64,000 nt of DNA, from assembly GCA_963965975.1 (NCBI GenBank), contig OZ014418.1, positions 2,926,775 to 2,990,774 of the forward strand, read 5' to 3'. Below, piece by piece: positions 23,301-35,858 of this stretch; the first letter of the stretch is position 1; each line of letters starts with the position of its first letter. Made by a program: the position numbers and the translations under genes. Under the pieces are notes generated by a model. The model was not told the origin of the DNA. It worked only from the letters and a program-made list of their open reading frames with translations, and made no database searches. This DNA is from Xestospongia bergquistia (lineage: Eukaryota; Porifera; Demospongiae; Haplosclerida; Petrosiidae).

Positions 23301-24969
23301 CGATAAAAATCTAAATGTTTTCACCAGTACTCTAGCTGACCGTATCAAAAAAGGATCTTTATAACCTTTAAATAATATTGATGGTAGAAGGATACTGAAA
23401 GTTTTGATTCTTTGAGAAAAACTCTCCTAATTCAGACATGTTCAAGATCTTTTACTTATACTTGTAGACCCTCTGTTTCTTTGGACCTAAGCTACACTTA
23501 CATGAGCATGTACCTGAAATGTTTGCTTTGTAAATTTTGGTTGCATTCTTAAAATATTTTGGTTAACTTTAGTTGTTATTTTAGCATTCGTGGTTTGCAT
23601 GTGGATATGGTAATTATTATAATATTGCATTGTAGTTAATTTTGTAGTGGAAGGAGGTTTGTAATTGAGCACATTTTCTAAGTCCAATTATGTCTTCTTG
23701 TGTTGTTTTCTGTATCATAACTAAACCAAATGGGAATTCACTTTAGAAAAAGCACAACTTTAAAGGTAAGTAGTCTACTAGAAGATCCTGTTCTCACACT
23801 GATAATAGAAGTTATGAGATTCCTCATTTTCATTATATTTAACCAAAGTTATTTCTTTGTAACTAGTATTTTTAATAGCATTAATGACTAACCACACCCT
23901 GAAAAATTAATGTTAATAAGACTGCTCGTACTCTTTATACTCTTGCTATCTGTGCCCCACTATCTTAGGTATTGTATCTCAAGACTGTCGGATATCATAT
24001 GACAGTTTGATCATCGAGATTTAGAGTGTTATCACTGTGTCCAGAATAATAATAGTATTTACAGGACTGTATGATATTGATTGTACTCAGGTAGTTATGA
24101 TGCTTTCACGTCATGTAATATCATTAGAATAGATAGAGGTAACAGGCAAAACTGTGGGATACCCAGATAATCCCATGACACTATAGAATAGATCTGACTA
24201 TAAGACATTTCAGGTAATCGTAAGTTCACATTAGATGGTCATAGCTAGGGGTATTTCAACTGTATCAGCTAATGTTATAATACTGAGGCTATTTGACCAT
24301 GTAATCTTATATTTGCAGAGTAGACTTGATACTTGATAGTGAAATAATCCTATTTTATATAAGATAAATAGGACAATAAAAATTGTCAGTTAACCTTAAG
24401 AGGGTATGTTGGACAGATGGTACTGTATGTAACAGTAGAAGTGACAGAAATGTGACATATCTCAGACATTGTCAAGAAATATGTGGAAAGGCAGAATTCT
24501 AAGACACTTCAGGTATCCTATTACAGTAGAATAGAGAGGACTCTGCAATGGCTCACTAATTCCTGATGTACAGACATGACTATTGGACATAGGATAGATA
24601 GGATTATGGGGTATCTGAAATCATTTAAAATATGGGACTGCAGGATTATAGACACCATAGAATCTTCTGAGATCTTGATAACATGGTTATAGGACAAACA
24701 TTTCTATAGGTATGTGATAGCAAACATGGACATGTATGGCTTTGATATAAACAAATTTAGAGTAGATACAACTTAGCTTAGCTTAAGTTAAAGACAGCTT
24801 AAGTTAAAATGGTTTACAATACCATGGTATTGTGTGGAGGTATTGATATTAAACAGTACAAAATATAACGAATAGCTGTTATTGGTATTAATATAATAAC
24901 CTAATATCAAAGTTTATCAAAACAGTTGACACAACAATTGTGAAGTACACAAAATTACTCAAATTTACA
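23301..24969. other. no gene seen
   Basis: AT-rich sequence. 23930-24720 has recurring short words (GACATTTCAGGTA, ATAGAATAGAT) but no clear unit length. Confidence 0.35.
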
Positions 24970-26012
24970 TTAATACTGTACATTAGCATAAGCAGGATTA
25001 GCAATAGTATGTAATTGTACGTCTTTGTGATGTTCTATGTGAACACGAGGAATCCTAACTTGCCTTTGGTCATATGCATCATTGGTTTCAACTGTAACAC
25101 CACTGGTACTTTTATGTCCTGTATGTAATCATGATTGAATATGAAATAATATATATTGTAAAACATACTTTTTGTTCTAATAAAGCCAAAAATGATGATA
25201 CCAATTACACAGAAGAAAATGAAGACAGTCAATGCTATGACTAATAAAAGACTAGATTGAAATACTATATACGCAATTCTTCATTACCTGTTGTTATAAT
25301 TATCCAGTTACTAAGTGGTTCCTTATCTGGCACTGGTATTATACTCTGATCAACCATATCACTTTTGATGTAGCTATTCATTTGCTGATGATTAGATCTG
25401 GAGATGTCAAAGATTTGTGTAGATGACAAATCAGACAGGAAATTAATAACAGTCATTGAAGTTAGGTGGTAAAATGAAGACAACTCTGGTATGTGTATGT
25501 ACTGCGATGTAGGAAGGGATGTCAAAACTAGACTAGAGCCAAGTAATGGCATTATCAATCCTGAACTAAAACCATATGATGGTGTTATTTGTAGGCCTGT
25601 AAATATGATGAACTGTATAAAAACATATCACTTATTATTAATTACTTACTGTAAACAGTTAGCATTACAACACCTGATGCAATATTTGGTGGAAAAATAC
25701 ATTGAATTGTAGTCCCATTTTGTGAAAGAAGAACATAATCAATGATCAATCCAGTTGCATTAAATGAGAAACCATTAGGTAGAAACTGGCTACCATGTAG
25801 CTGTCCATTGATCCTCCACACCGGTATTTTGTTACTAGCAGAAATGCAGGGGAAGTATCCCAGAGAACCTTCCAGCAAACTTAGGTTGGTGGGTGACTGA
25901 ATTATTTCATTAGCAACTACTATAAGACTAAGATATTTCCAATATGTTATAGTTTTAACAAACCTGACAAAGATAAAAAAGAGAATGATACAGCTATATC
26001 AAAATAGTTCAT
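24970..26012 (-). CDS. single-pass Ig-domain receptor with tyrosine tail
   Basis: Five exons join without a break: 26012-25964, 25919-25650, 25596-25288, 25240-25169, 25118-24970. They give 849 bases, 282 residues, with all four junctions in phase 1 and introns of 44-53 bases. Residues 1-16 are a signal peptide (MNYFDIAVSFSFLSLS). Exon 2 is one Ig-like domain with its two cysteines (YFPC, TIQC) and VWRING tryptophan. Exon 3 is a Ser/Thr-rich stalk. Exon 4 is the membrane helix (210-233). The 49-residue tail ends NPAYANVQY, with NPxY-type and YxNV tyrosine motifs that could bind PTB or SH2 domains. Ligand unknown. The Ig exon resembles that of the SRCR receptor at 57.2 kb (PxWxING, LP, GLxI). 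Confidence 0.8.
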
Positions 26013-26383
26013 CTTGTTTCTCTAAACCAGCTTTGGAATTAACAGTTATTTCAACAAACTTGAATCATAAATTTAAGATCTATCATGATTATAGCGACTC
26101 AGAAGACACAAACATATAGTGACCGGCCACTATATCCGTTGACAGGTCAGTCACCCGGATACGAGAATATTTCCGTCGATAAATCTGGGCGGATACAAAA
26201 TAAATTTAACTCTTTGTCTTTTGTTTGCAAGTAATATCGTAACTTATTGAAAAACGAATTAGCTCTGTTGGATGACTGTTAGTTCAAGAACTGATCCGGG
26301 GGGGGGGGGGGGGTGGTAAGGGTGGATATCCACCCCCCTTTTCTCATGAATTACTTAATATTAATTTTCAATAAAGCAATCAA
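26013..26383. promoter_or_regulatory. upstream region between receptor and integrase-like gene
   Basis: It presumably contains the promoter of the Ig receptor. Seen are a GC-rich palindrome ATAGTGACCGGCCACTAT (26116-26133) and a run of sixteen Gs (26298-26313), followed by a complementary CCACCCCCC. Confidence 0.35.
26298..26313 (+). repeat. G16 homopolymer
   Basis: Sixteen consecutive G residues in an AT-rich context. The length may be inexact in the assembly. Confidence 0.85.
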
Positions 26384-26419
26384 TTGAAAAGAACTGATTC
26401 ACAAGTCATTTTTCTAGGA

Positions 26420-28564
26420 TTGTCACTTGTTCAGGGGACCTTACTCTCACGGGGACTCATTATCCAAAGAAGTAGAGTTATTGAGAGCATGCAAAGAGTT
26501 GATCCTGTCAGTCTGTCTTTAAGACGAGCAGCTAGAATACACCTTCGACGCTACTCTGTTGCAGGACCAAATGCTTTATGGTAAATATTGTGCATTCTTT
26601 ACTTCATTATTACAGTACTGTGGTTAGCAATTAGTGTTCTTATAGCAAATTTTTATATTGTGATGTGAAGGTAATGTCTTTTGGAATATGTTACATAATA
26701 CAGGATACTTTCATGTCTAACTTGGGTTGTTTCCAAAAAATTCCACAGACATCCTAATACAGTATGTATATTATTCTAAAGGTAATTGAAATTAGTCTAT
26801 ACCAATGTAAATATTACGTTCAGGGAATGAATTTTTGCCAACAATTTGGTTTTTCCAGGCCTTACTTCATCTATGAAAATCAAAAAACTTTTCGAACATA
26901 CCCTTTATTTGATAGTTTGTTGATATTCCTGTTGCTACAATTCTCAAGGTTTGTGAACATGACATCCATAACAGTGGCTTAATCTGTTATGATGTTTACT
27001 CCACTTTTTTAAAAATTACTTTTTGTCACAATCATGGATGGTAAATACTTGATACCATTTCACTAATATGTGAGTCTTACTCAAAGATTTGATATTTTTA
27101 GGCTTGAAATAACTTTTTTCTGCTTTTGTTAACTTAGACTCTTAAATGTGCCTGTGTGTAACATTAGAGTGCTAACTGAGTAATATCAGATGAATCTGCT
27201 GTTTTTATGGCAAGTCAAGCCAAATATATTATATGGTAATATGTATCATGCGTTCAAATACTCAGTAACAGACAGCCACATAGTATCTAATAGACTGCCA
27301 TATTGGACAGTTCATCTGTGGGAAATCTTGCACCTATAAGACATAAGTGTTGTATATAATTAATGTTTACATATAATTACACATTTGTTATAGGCATATC
27401 GATGGAAACCACAAGCTCATCTGGTGGAAGATGGTCATCCATGGAGGTATGTATAGTAAATATAATCAACCTAGTTGTGGTTGTATATATAGAGAGCAAC
27501 ATCACTTTTTAAACCAAATGTTGGTAGTTGTAGTGCAAACAGATAATGACAGACAGTAATGGTTCATCAACTGAAAGTATCATTTAGTGTATAGCCTCAA
27601 ACAATAGCCCATGTGGTCTATTCGATTTTCTTTTTAGATCTACACTGCCCTGAGCTGTTGCTGTGCCTGTCATTTGCAAACTAAGTTACTACAATGGTGT
27701 ATTAATAGATCTGATTAGTTCAAAACATTTTTGTTGCCTAAGCTACTTATCTTACTTTCCATTTTTGGTAATTATTCTCAATAATACTAATAATAGGAAA
27801 AAGTAGTGTACCAGACTAATATAATTCATAAATTGTCAGATTTTGGATCATATTATGTTATTCTAGGTATCGATGGATATTCCAGATTAGTTACATACCT
27901 TAGATGTTCAGACAACAACCAGTCGTTAACTGTCTTGGATTGCTTTAGAGATGCAGTAGCTGAGTTTGGAGTACCATCTCGTGTTCGCTGTGACCTAGGT
28001 ACAGAAAATGTTGGTGTTGAACGTTTTATGTTAGAAGCAAGAGGAGTAAACCGACAATCAATTATTACAGGCAGTTCAACACACAATCAGAGGATAGAGC
28101 GCCTTTGGAGAGACGTAAAACGTGTAGTTCTGAGACAGTTTTAAAATCTATTCTATTTCCTGGAATCTGTTGAGTTATTGGACCATCTAAATGAACACCA
28201 CCTTTTTGCACTTCATTATATTTTTGTTCCTCGAGTAAATCTCGCACTAAATGAATTTAAAAGGCAATACAACAACCATCCACTTCAAACAGAGCATAAT
28301 CTAACACCTTTACAGTTGTTTACAGTCTCTCCACATGCCATTGACCCAATGACAAATGATACAGATGTATATGGCATTGAAGAGGATGGTCCTACTCCGG
28401 ATATTTTAGTACCAGACAATGCTGTTGTTGTGGATCCTCCTCATATAAATCTTCCATCAGAATCAATTGCTCAATTTCCACACCCTTTAACAGATGATAA
28501 TAATTATGGTATAACTTTGTTTTGCTCAGTAATAAATGAACTGAATCGACTACTTGATATATAA
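26420..28564 (+). pseudogene. integrase-like (rve, D,D35E) gene with introns, one stop
   Basis: Three exons are visible: about 26420-26580, 27394-27446 and 27867-28564. Splice sites agree in phase, with ALW split TG/G and HGG split G/GT. Exon 1 has SRGLIIQRSRVIES..RVDP and GPNALW. Exon 2 has HIDGNHKLIWWKMVIHG (first Asp). Exon 3 has [17 protein letters not shown] (second Asp) and [10 protein letters not shown] (Glu 35 positions on). It then has LHYIFVPR, HPLQTEHNLTPLQLF and an acidic end YGIEEDGP. A single TAA (28142-28144) interrupts exon 3, after which the same frame stays open for 139 codons. The 5' end is not resolved. The fold is that of retroviral-type and IS3-like integrases. It lies tail to tail with the HECT gene, 194 bases apart. 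Confidence 0.8.
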
Positions 28565-29401
28565 TCCAAAATAATAAATTTATAAGATAAATCTAATTGA
28601 CCTTATTATTGATAACATGGTAAAAGACAATGGTATATGGTATGATAGGTTTTGAGCAAATTCATTCATGAACATCAAGTTGAATGATTTTAACAAGTGT
28701 TAAATTATGGTATGTATAATTATAAATGATTAAATTGGATGACTAGGTGTTTAATTTTCTACACTTGCCCAAAGTGGTTAAGTGAGTATAACACTGCTTG
28801 ATTAAATCTGGCACAGAGTTCTTTTGACTTGAAATGCAATGGCAAATGCAATGTATAAAAGCATGCATTGACTTCTGGTAACACTTTATCAGGATTGTCA
28901 ATGAAATATATAGCAAAACCTTTCGGAAAGCCAAGAGGTGGTATTTCTCGTAATCCAGTGATAAACTGAAGTATGTCATTTAGAGTTAGTGGTTGTTCAT
29001 CATAATCTAAAAGATAAAGAATATATGCATCATACAAATATTAGGTCCTTGCACTGTTTCTCCTACTTAGTAATCTAAAGTATATGCACTGCATTCTGTG
29101 CTGTATCCAATTACATTATTACACCAAAATTTTGGTGGTATGGCATGCATAGGAGTAGGAAAGGGGGGGGCAGGATAGGCTTGATTGTGTTTCTGTAAAC
29201 TAGAAAACTTTAAAACTTTGAGATATAGCTGATAAAGCACTCTGTTGAAGCTAACTGGTTTGTGTCACAAAATAATTTATTGGTATGCAAAAGCTTTTGT
29301 TGCAAACATGACACATAGGCCCTTATTTACTAAGAAATTGTATTCCAATCCTCAAATCATTGTTTGTTTCATAAAACATTACTGATAAGGAATTGTGAAA
29401 G

Positions 29402-29415
29402 TCATTAGCAATTAT
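29402..29415. repeat. target duplication of the Penelope element, left
   Basis: TCATTAGCAATTAT; identical to 32246-32259. Confidence 0.85.
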
Positions 29416-29602
29416 AGTAATGTTCATTTTTGATCTTTCACCAAACAAAACAATTTTCTTTGCCAAATGTTTCAACAGTTAGATCAACTGTCATCATCAG
29501 TGGCTACATAATAATAATTGCATGAATGAAAAACAGTCCTATTTATACTCTAAACTAGGTTCAAAGGTTAGCATCTTTTTCGTTGTTGGTAGTCATCCCA
29601 GG
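29416..29602 (-). repeat. terminal inverted repeat, 3' side
   Basis: Near-perfect reverse complement of 32021-32211, differing by a short insertion near 32160 and a few substitutions. On the minus strand it contains a hammerhead-like core CTGATGA (29500-29494) and GAAAC (29473-29469). Confidence 0.9.
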
Positions 29603-31800
29603 AGTTGATGTAGTACATATCGACGTACCAGGAGTGGATGCACGCGTTGCGTGGGTTGGGTGTGGCTCGTGCGCTCTGTTCTGGAGCGTGAGGTAAGCTT
29701 GAGGTATGGGACCCTGCTCTCTATTGACGGTACCCTTATGATAGTGAATATGCCAAGATTCCAGGATGCATCTTTGCATAAGGTATGGGTGGCGGGCTAG
29801 GATGGTGGATTTATCCCAGTTGACCTTGTGGCCCTTATGCCAAGCATGTCCTGCTAGAGCATTGGTGGATATATTCTGTTGCTGTACTGCTCTTTTGTGT
29901 TCTCTAATACGTTGTTGTAAACTTCGCCCTGTCTGGTCGACATAAGAAGAACTACACTCTTGGCAAGATATATTATGTACCACTCCTGTTTGTGAAAAAA
30001 TAGATGTAGGATCCTTAGGCCTAGATATCATTTTTCTTAGAGTAGTAAGAGGTCTAAAGATTACTTGTATATCCAGAGATCTTAGGATACTCCTGATGGC
30101 TTCTGACTGTCCTTGCACATAAGGGATGGTTACCCTGATTGGAGGGGGACTGTCAGTGATGGTGGTGTTGGACAACAATGATGGGATGGGTCTCTTCTGT
30201 TGTACTTTCTTGAGACAATCCATGATGAATGCGTTGGGATAACCATTATTACGTAGAGCCTTTATAACACGAGTCTCCTCGTCAGCTTGTTGTACAAGGC
30301 TGGAGGAATGTGTAGAAGCTCTAGTGAATAATATGCGAGCAACAGACTGTTTATGGGAGGAGGGGTGGTGAGAAGAATACTGCAGGTATTGATCAGTGTG
30401 AGTTTTCTTTCGATAGACAGATGAGCATAGGGTTCCATCATCATTTCTAATGACTAAAACATCTAAAAATGGGAGGCGGCCGTTTTCTTCTATCTCAACA
30501 GTGAATTGTATGGAATTGTTGAGATGTTTGTGAAAACGATCAATAACATTTGCTGGTAATGCTGTGAAAGTGTCATCAACATATCGTTTCCAAAATAAAG
30601 GCTGGTAATCAAAGGAGGATAAGGCTCTCTGTTCAACATTTTCCATCACCATATTTGCTACGGTTACAGAAACAGGAGAGCCCATTGCTGTACCAAAAAT
30701 TTGCTTATAGTACTTGCCCCTGAATGAGAAATAGGTGGCATCTAAGCAGAATTCCAATAAGTAAATGATATTGTCGATTGAAAGAGTTGTCCTATCTGCT
30801 AGGTTAGTATCTTCTTCCAATCTTTGCCTGGCCACTTGGATTGCTAGCTTAGTTGGAACTTTGGTGAAAAGGGAAACAACATCAAAGGATACCATGATCT
30901 CATTCTCCAATTGGTGTGATGTAACAAAGGTCACAATATCACTGGAATTTTTATATGCGAGATGCTGTTTCCAACCAAGGGAGATAGGATAAGAGAGAGA
31001 TGTTTTGATAGATGGTAAGTGGGAGAAGAATAGAAGGAGACTATAGGTCTTAACGGAGCATCAAGTTTGTGTATTTTTGGGAGGCCATATATCTGTGGAG
31101 TTGTGGCATCAGATCTCCTTAATCGTTGGTATAACATTTGAGATAGCTCATTCTTCTTTACTAGTGTTAATAAAAAGGAATTCATCCTTGTTTGAAGAGC
31201 GGGAGAGGGATCCTTCTTAAGGCACTGGTAAGTATCTTCATCATTAACTATAGATAGCATCTTCTCATCATATTGCTCTAAATCAATGACCACGGTGGAT
31301 CGGCCTTTATCTGCTGGCAATATGACAATACTTTTGTCACTTCGTAGTCTTTTGAGTTCTTCCTCTTCCTCTGGGGAGAGGTTTCTGTAAGATCGTATAG
31401 GTTTGTTCAAGACTCCTACTATCTTTTTTCTTACATCATCAGCTGTTGTACTATCCACTTTGCACCTACTGAGAGCACATTTAATCTCTGCTATAGTTTC
31501 AGGAATTCGGGACTTACGAGGGGTTGGTGCAAAGTTTAAACCTTTGGAGAGGAGGGACTTCTCTGGTGTGTTAAGTGTCCTAGATGAAAGGTTGACAACC
31601 CATTTGTCAGGTAAGCATCGTTGTAAATTATTTCTCGTATTGCTTAATAATTTCTCAAACTTCTCTTTCTGTCTTGTTTTGCATTTCTCAGACTCACTAC
31701 GATGTCGAACTTCCGCAAATTCTTGAATTGTGTTAAGATGGGCGGGGCTGAGGATGTTTTGCAATTCACGTCTCTGGAAGTACAAGTCGTGTTTTATCAA
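29561..31800 (-). pseudogene. Penelope RT with GIY-YIG endonuclease, one frameshift
   Basis: Two overlapping open frames, 31800-30931 and 30934-29561, form one protein. The N-terminal part has the family marker ILPADKGRSTVVID and PQIYGLPKIHK, PLRPIVSF. The second part has the palm FDVVSLFTKVP, GTAMGSPVS and the catalytic YVDD (KRYVDDTF), then thumb motifs. It then has the endonuclease start GVVHNISCQECSSSYVDQTGRSL-type residues. A five-T run (30948-30952) is one base short between the frames. The endonuclease is unusual: the first Tyr is His (VVH) and the YIG Gly is Asp (YVD). The element is otherwise close to full length for this class. Such proteins copy their RNA at nicked or telomere-like ends. 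Confidence 0.9.
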
Positions 31801-32020
31801 GCGTATTCTGTGTACGTCGTATCTGATCCGGGCAGTAAGGTATTTGAATCCAGTTTGAAGAGCTATGCGCGATATCCTTCGGTTGTTGGAACCAGAGGTT
31901 TCTGGTAGAGATACCTAGGAAGGATATAATACCGCTGGCATATCTTGTTGAAGGTTATGTGCTGGCTGAGACGAGCTATCTTCTCAGTTGTTCACATATA
32001 TCGGCGTACTGCTTTCAGGA

Positions 32021-32211
32021 CCTGAGATGACTACTAACAACGAAAAAGACGCTAACCTTTGAACCTAGTTTAGAGTATAAATAGGACTGTTTTTCATTCA
32101 TGCAATTATTATTATGTAGCCACTGATGATGACAGTTGATCTAACTGTTGAAACGTTTGAAAAGCAAAGAAAATTGTTTTGTTTGGTGAAAGATCAAAAA
32201 TGAACATTACT
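32021..32211 (+). repeat. terminal inverted repeat, 5' side
   Basis: Partner of 29416-29602. On the plus strand it has CTGATGA (32123-32129), a stem ACAGT/ACTGT around it and GAAAC (32150-32154). Confidence 0.9.
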
Positions 32212-32245
32212 ATAAACTTACCCAAACATCCAGGCCTCTTTCGTA

Positions 32246-32259
32246 TCATTAGCAATTAT
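32246..32259. repeat. target duplication of the Penelope element, right
   Basis: TCATTAGCAATTAT directly after the element's 5' tip. Confidence 0.85.
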
Positions 32260-35200
32260 TTAAGGCATAATTAATATGGAAGTCATACTCTAATAGTTAC
32301 CAATTTTTCACTTTGCAAAATGTCACATCATAAAATACTTTGTGACTACTACTCTATTTGATTTTGCAGAGGAAGTGATTCTCAGAATGTTATACACATT
32401 AATTAATATGCAGAGTTGTCCTGAATACAATTACAATAATCAATGATATCAACATTAACTCTGTACCAAGCAGTATAACAAAGCTATGGTTAAAAAATCA
32501 ATGTGCAAGGCAAACTAAGCAAATTTAAATGAAACATGCTTTTTTATTCTATTTTAAAATCATGCATAAATATTGCTACATTACCTCTTTCTTAAAGGTA
32601 TTCAAAAAACCATTGAATTATCTGTTCCTCATTGGCTTCTAAACATGACCAAGTAATACTGAACAAATTGACAAAAGTAGATGCTTCTAATGGCTTCTCC
32701 TGATGTACGAGAATTGCACAAAGTTTTTCCGGGTAATGTTTACAGAGACTGACAAGTCCAAAATATTCCAATCCTCGTTTAATGCCATTGAGCTGACAGT
32801 GTCTCTTGTCTATGACTTCTTCATATATTAACTGCTGAAGCAACGTTGACTTAGTCATAATGTTTATTGGCTGTACTGGAGACCATTTCGATGAATTGAT
32901 TATTGTCATATTTTCTGGAACGGAGAGAATTGAGTCAATCTCTTCATCTGTCTTAACCACACTCAACTATATAAGTAATAAGATGTTATATATAAATAAT
33001 GGACCTCATAGATCCCACTCAATAAATCCAAACAAACTTGTTAAAATGACACACACTACATTTTTACATACCTCTGAGTTTAAATCTATAGTGCTGACAG
33101 TTGCTGCATTTTGTGGAATGTCTTCCAATGATGGAAGACACTCCAATGCACGCTCTTTGTCCCCATAAAGAAGATAGTTGAATGCTGGAGGGCAAAGACA
33201 AGAAAACCCAGGTCCACCTTGCAAAATTGAGTGACCAATCATCATTCCAACAAGTTCAAAGTTTTGCTCCATGTTAGCATCCTTTTTTTGGGATACGGCG
33301 TTTCTCCTCTCCCTCAAACATTGCATCATTAATTTCTCTAAAAATATTCTCAAAAAATTCAAACCGTAATGCTCCGGCATCTACTCCCTCCTCATTTTCA
33401 AACTCAATAATCAATTCACACTGAAGCCGTTCAGGATGAAGTTTGCAGTTCTTATAAAAGGTTAGTGCAGTTCGCATCAAGCTAAGTTTTTCCTTAGAAT
33501 AACTTTAAGGAAAAATTAGATCAGCTTCACAAAATAGGACACCATCAATTTTAGATGTTCCAGAGGGGCCAGCACCTGAGCTAACACTTGCACGATTGGA
33601 ATCGAGCAAACACTTCATGCTTAGCACCTTTTCCACTGCCTCATTAATGCTACCACATTCCTTTATAATATCTGAGAGTATAGACTGGTCAACAAGAGGG
33701 AACAATTCCTAAAGGAGCATTAAATTCTTTGCCTAAAACAAAAATCAGAATTAAAGGTCTATATGTTATAACAAATTTAAAAAATAGGTTGGATATTATT
33801 ATCATTCATCCACTTGACAGTTGACTAATCACACAATATTAGTACAGAAAACGACTATTTGAACTATGAATCATGTTTCACCTGATCTTCACTAGTTGCA
33901 ATTGAAGTGTAGGTACTGCAATTTCCATGCTCTGTCTAAGTATCTTCTATATTCTAGATACAAAAGAGGAGTCATTACTTTAAGAAAAGAACTCTAAATA
34001 AAGCTACATTAACTTGTAACTTTTGTACATATGATACAGCTTGAGGAATGGCCAAAATCAAACAGACATACATAACAATTGATTAAGACACAGTTCGTAA
34101 GATGATTCAGAAGTTTACAATAGTAGTATATCCTTAAGCAATAAATATAAAGATATAAAAAACATACCCTAGACATAGTAAATGAGTATTGGTCTGATGT
34201 AGATATCACCTTGTCCTGCAAGTCTTTGCAGTTTATCACCTGTCCACTTATGTGCTGGAGGTACATTTGGCTTTTCTAATTTACCAGATGTTGCTTGCAA
34301 AAACTCAAATCTACAATTCGGAAATTTTAGATGAAATAGCTTTAATAATAGTATCCCATTAAGGTATGTTTTATAATATTAGCTCTGATGACAGGAACAC
34401 CAGGCATAGCACTTAACTCTATTAAAACTGTTGACACTACAAGTCTGTTTATTTGTTTATTTTCAAGTATAAAAATTAACCAGGCCTAGTGTGTACAAAG
34501 TAGAGTTTAAGCCAAAATACAAATAGTCAAGGAATGAGCACTGAGCATGGCTGTGGTGGTTTTGAACATGTAGGTTTAGGTTTAGGGTTCAGAATCTAGA
34601 GCTAAGTAGTTTAGTTATGTTGTGTGTATGCACTACAGACTATTTTAGTATAGTATAGCAGTGTCTACTTTTGCCTGAAACAACACTACAAAAATACAGA
34701 CTGCCATATGGGACAGAAAGGCCACCTCAAATATTTTTTGTGTATTAGAAGAAATTTGTGCATTAGGTCATACTTGTTGCTCAATAGTAAGGTGTACTAC
34801 CATGCATTAAGATATAATGTCTTTACCTTGGAAATGGCTGAGTAAGATCAATTATATTGACAAGTGCTTCCTCAATGGCATTGATCACTTCATCTTCTGT
34901 CCAGCCAGTCCAAAAATCAATAAAGTTAACAACCAGTCCTTTGGAATGTAGGTAGTGTCGTCTAGGTCCTCAGGGTATATTTTTATCACTACTGTCCACA
35001 ATCACAACAGATCTATTAAACTTTCTTCCTGGCTTGGGCTTAGAGCTAGTTGGTTGCCTTCTCGTACAATTATAATTTCGGTGAGGGCTAAAACTGAATG
35101 GTAGTGTGTATGGTGAGATTCTATTACTATGTCCACTTCTCTGATGGTCCCTCGACACACTTGGATGCTGTGACAGGTTTTGACTTGAATGAGAACTTGC

Positions 35201-35858
35201 TGCTTGTGAAAGAGGGTAAACTATCGTTGATGCATCACGTTGCAGCCGTTGCACTACAGAATCAACATCAGATGTCCAATGAGTTCTAGAAGCTTCAGGC
35301 TGATTATAAATGTTTAGGAAAGCACGCCTCATCTCTGAGTCAACATCAGACTCATCATTGTTCCTGCAAGCATGAAAAGGGAATAAATATGTATATCAAA
35401 ATAGTATTGGTATTGGGCCAGCAGGAAGGTGTACTTCCTATAATGCTTAAAGTGTAGGGATTAGTGTAATACACAATGAAGCGTTGACTTCACGGGGGAG
35501 CTATAGAAACTGCCATTAAAAATTGTCACTTTAATATTATGTAAACGTAGTGGTTGTTTCACTGATATCACATGGTTTCTTTCACATCTCTACTACTCTT
35601 TTATCTATTTCCTTGAAATGACAAAGCTTGTTCATCAAACACAAACACTTTGCTATTGGACAGTATTTTTTCACTTTTACATTAATAAAATGAAATAGTC
35701 ACTGCCTAATCTCTAAACTCCATACTACACAAAACACTAACACTCACATCAGTAGTGGACAAATGAAATGGCACAAAAGTTAGTGTAGCCAAATCAGAAC
35801 AATACTATTATTTAAAAGGAACTTACAGTCTTCTTCTATTCCATTCTCCATTTGCCAT

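Larger units (their letters stand above)
29416..32245 (-). mobile_element. Penelope-like retroelement with inverted terminal repeats
   Basis: It is bounded by a perfect 14-bp duplication TCATTAGCAATTAT (29402-29415 and 32246-32259). About 190-base terminal repeats in inverted orientation frame one coding region on the minus strand, with 34 extra bases at the 5' end. The coding part has the Penelope-type reverse transcriptase and a C-terminal GIY-YIG endonuclease. It sits inside the last intron (32584-29007) of the HECT gene, in the same orientation, so it entered after that gene existed. Confidence 0.93.
28759..35858 (-). pseudogene. CUE-HECT E3 ubiquitin ligase gene, six exons, several stops
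   Basis: Exons: 35858-35827 (ATG), 35363-34827, 34310-34175, 33708-33072, 32966-32585, 29006-28759, with matching phases. Exon 4 opens with a CUE-like ubiquitin-binding helix set (ELFPLVDQ..LSDIIKECGSINEAVEKVL). It then has a HECT N-lobe (EEGVDAGALRFEFFENIF, FELVGMMIGHSILQGGPG, PPAFNYLLYG). The last exon is the C-lobe (ITGLREIPPLGF, VNACFYTLHLP with the candidate catalytic Cys) and ends FNQAV...FGQV. HECT ligases take ubiquitin from an E2 onto this Cys and pass it to a target. Lesions are TGA at 34970-34972, TAA at 33505-33507, one extra base in a seven-T run (33283-33289) and TAA at 32592-32594. Splice sites are intact. Annotators may call such genes G2E3-like. Confidence 0.82.
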
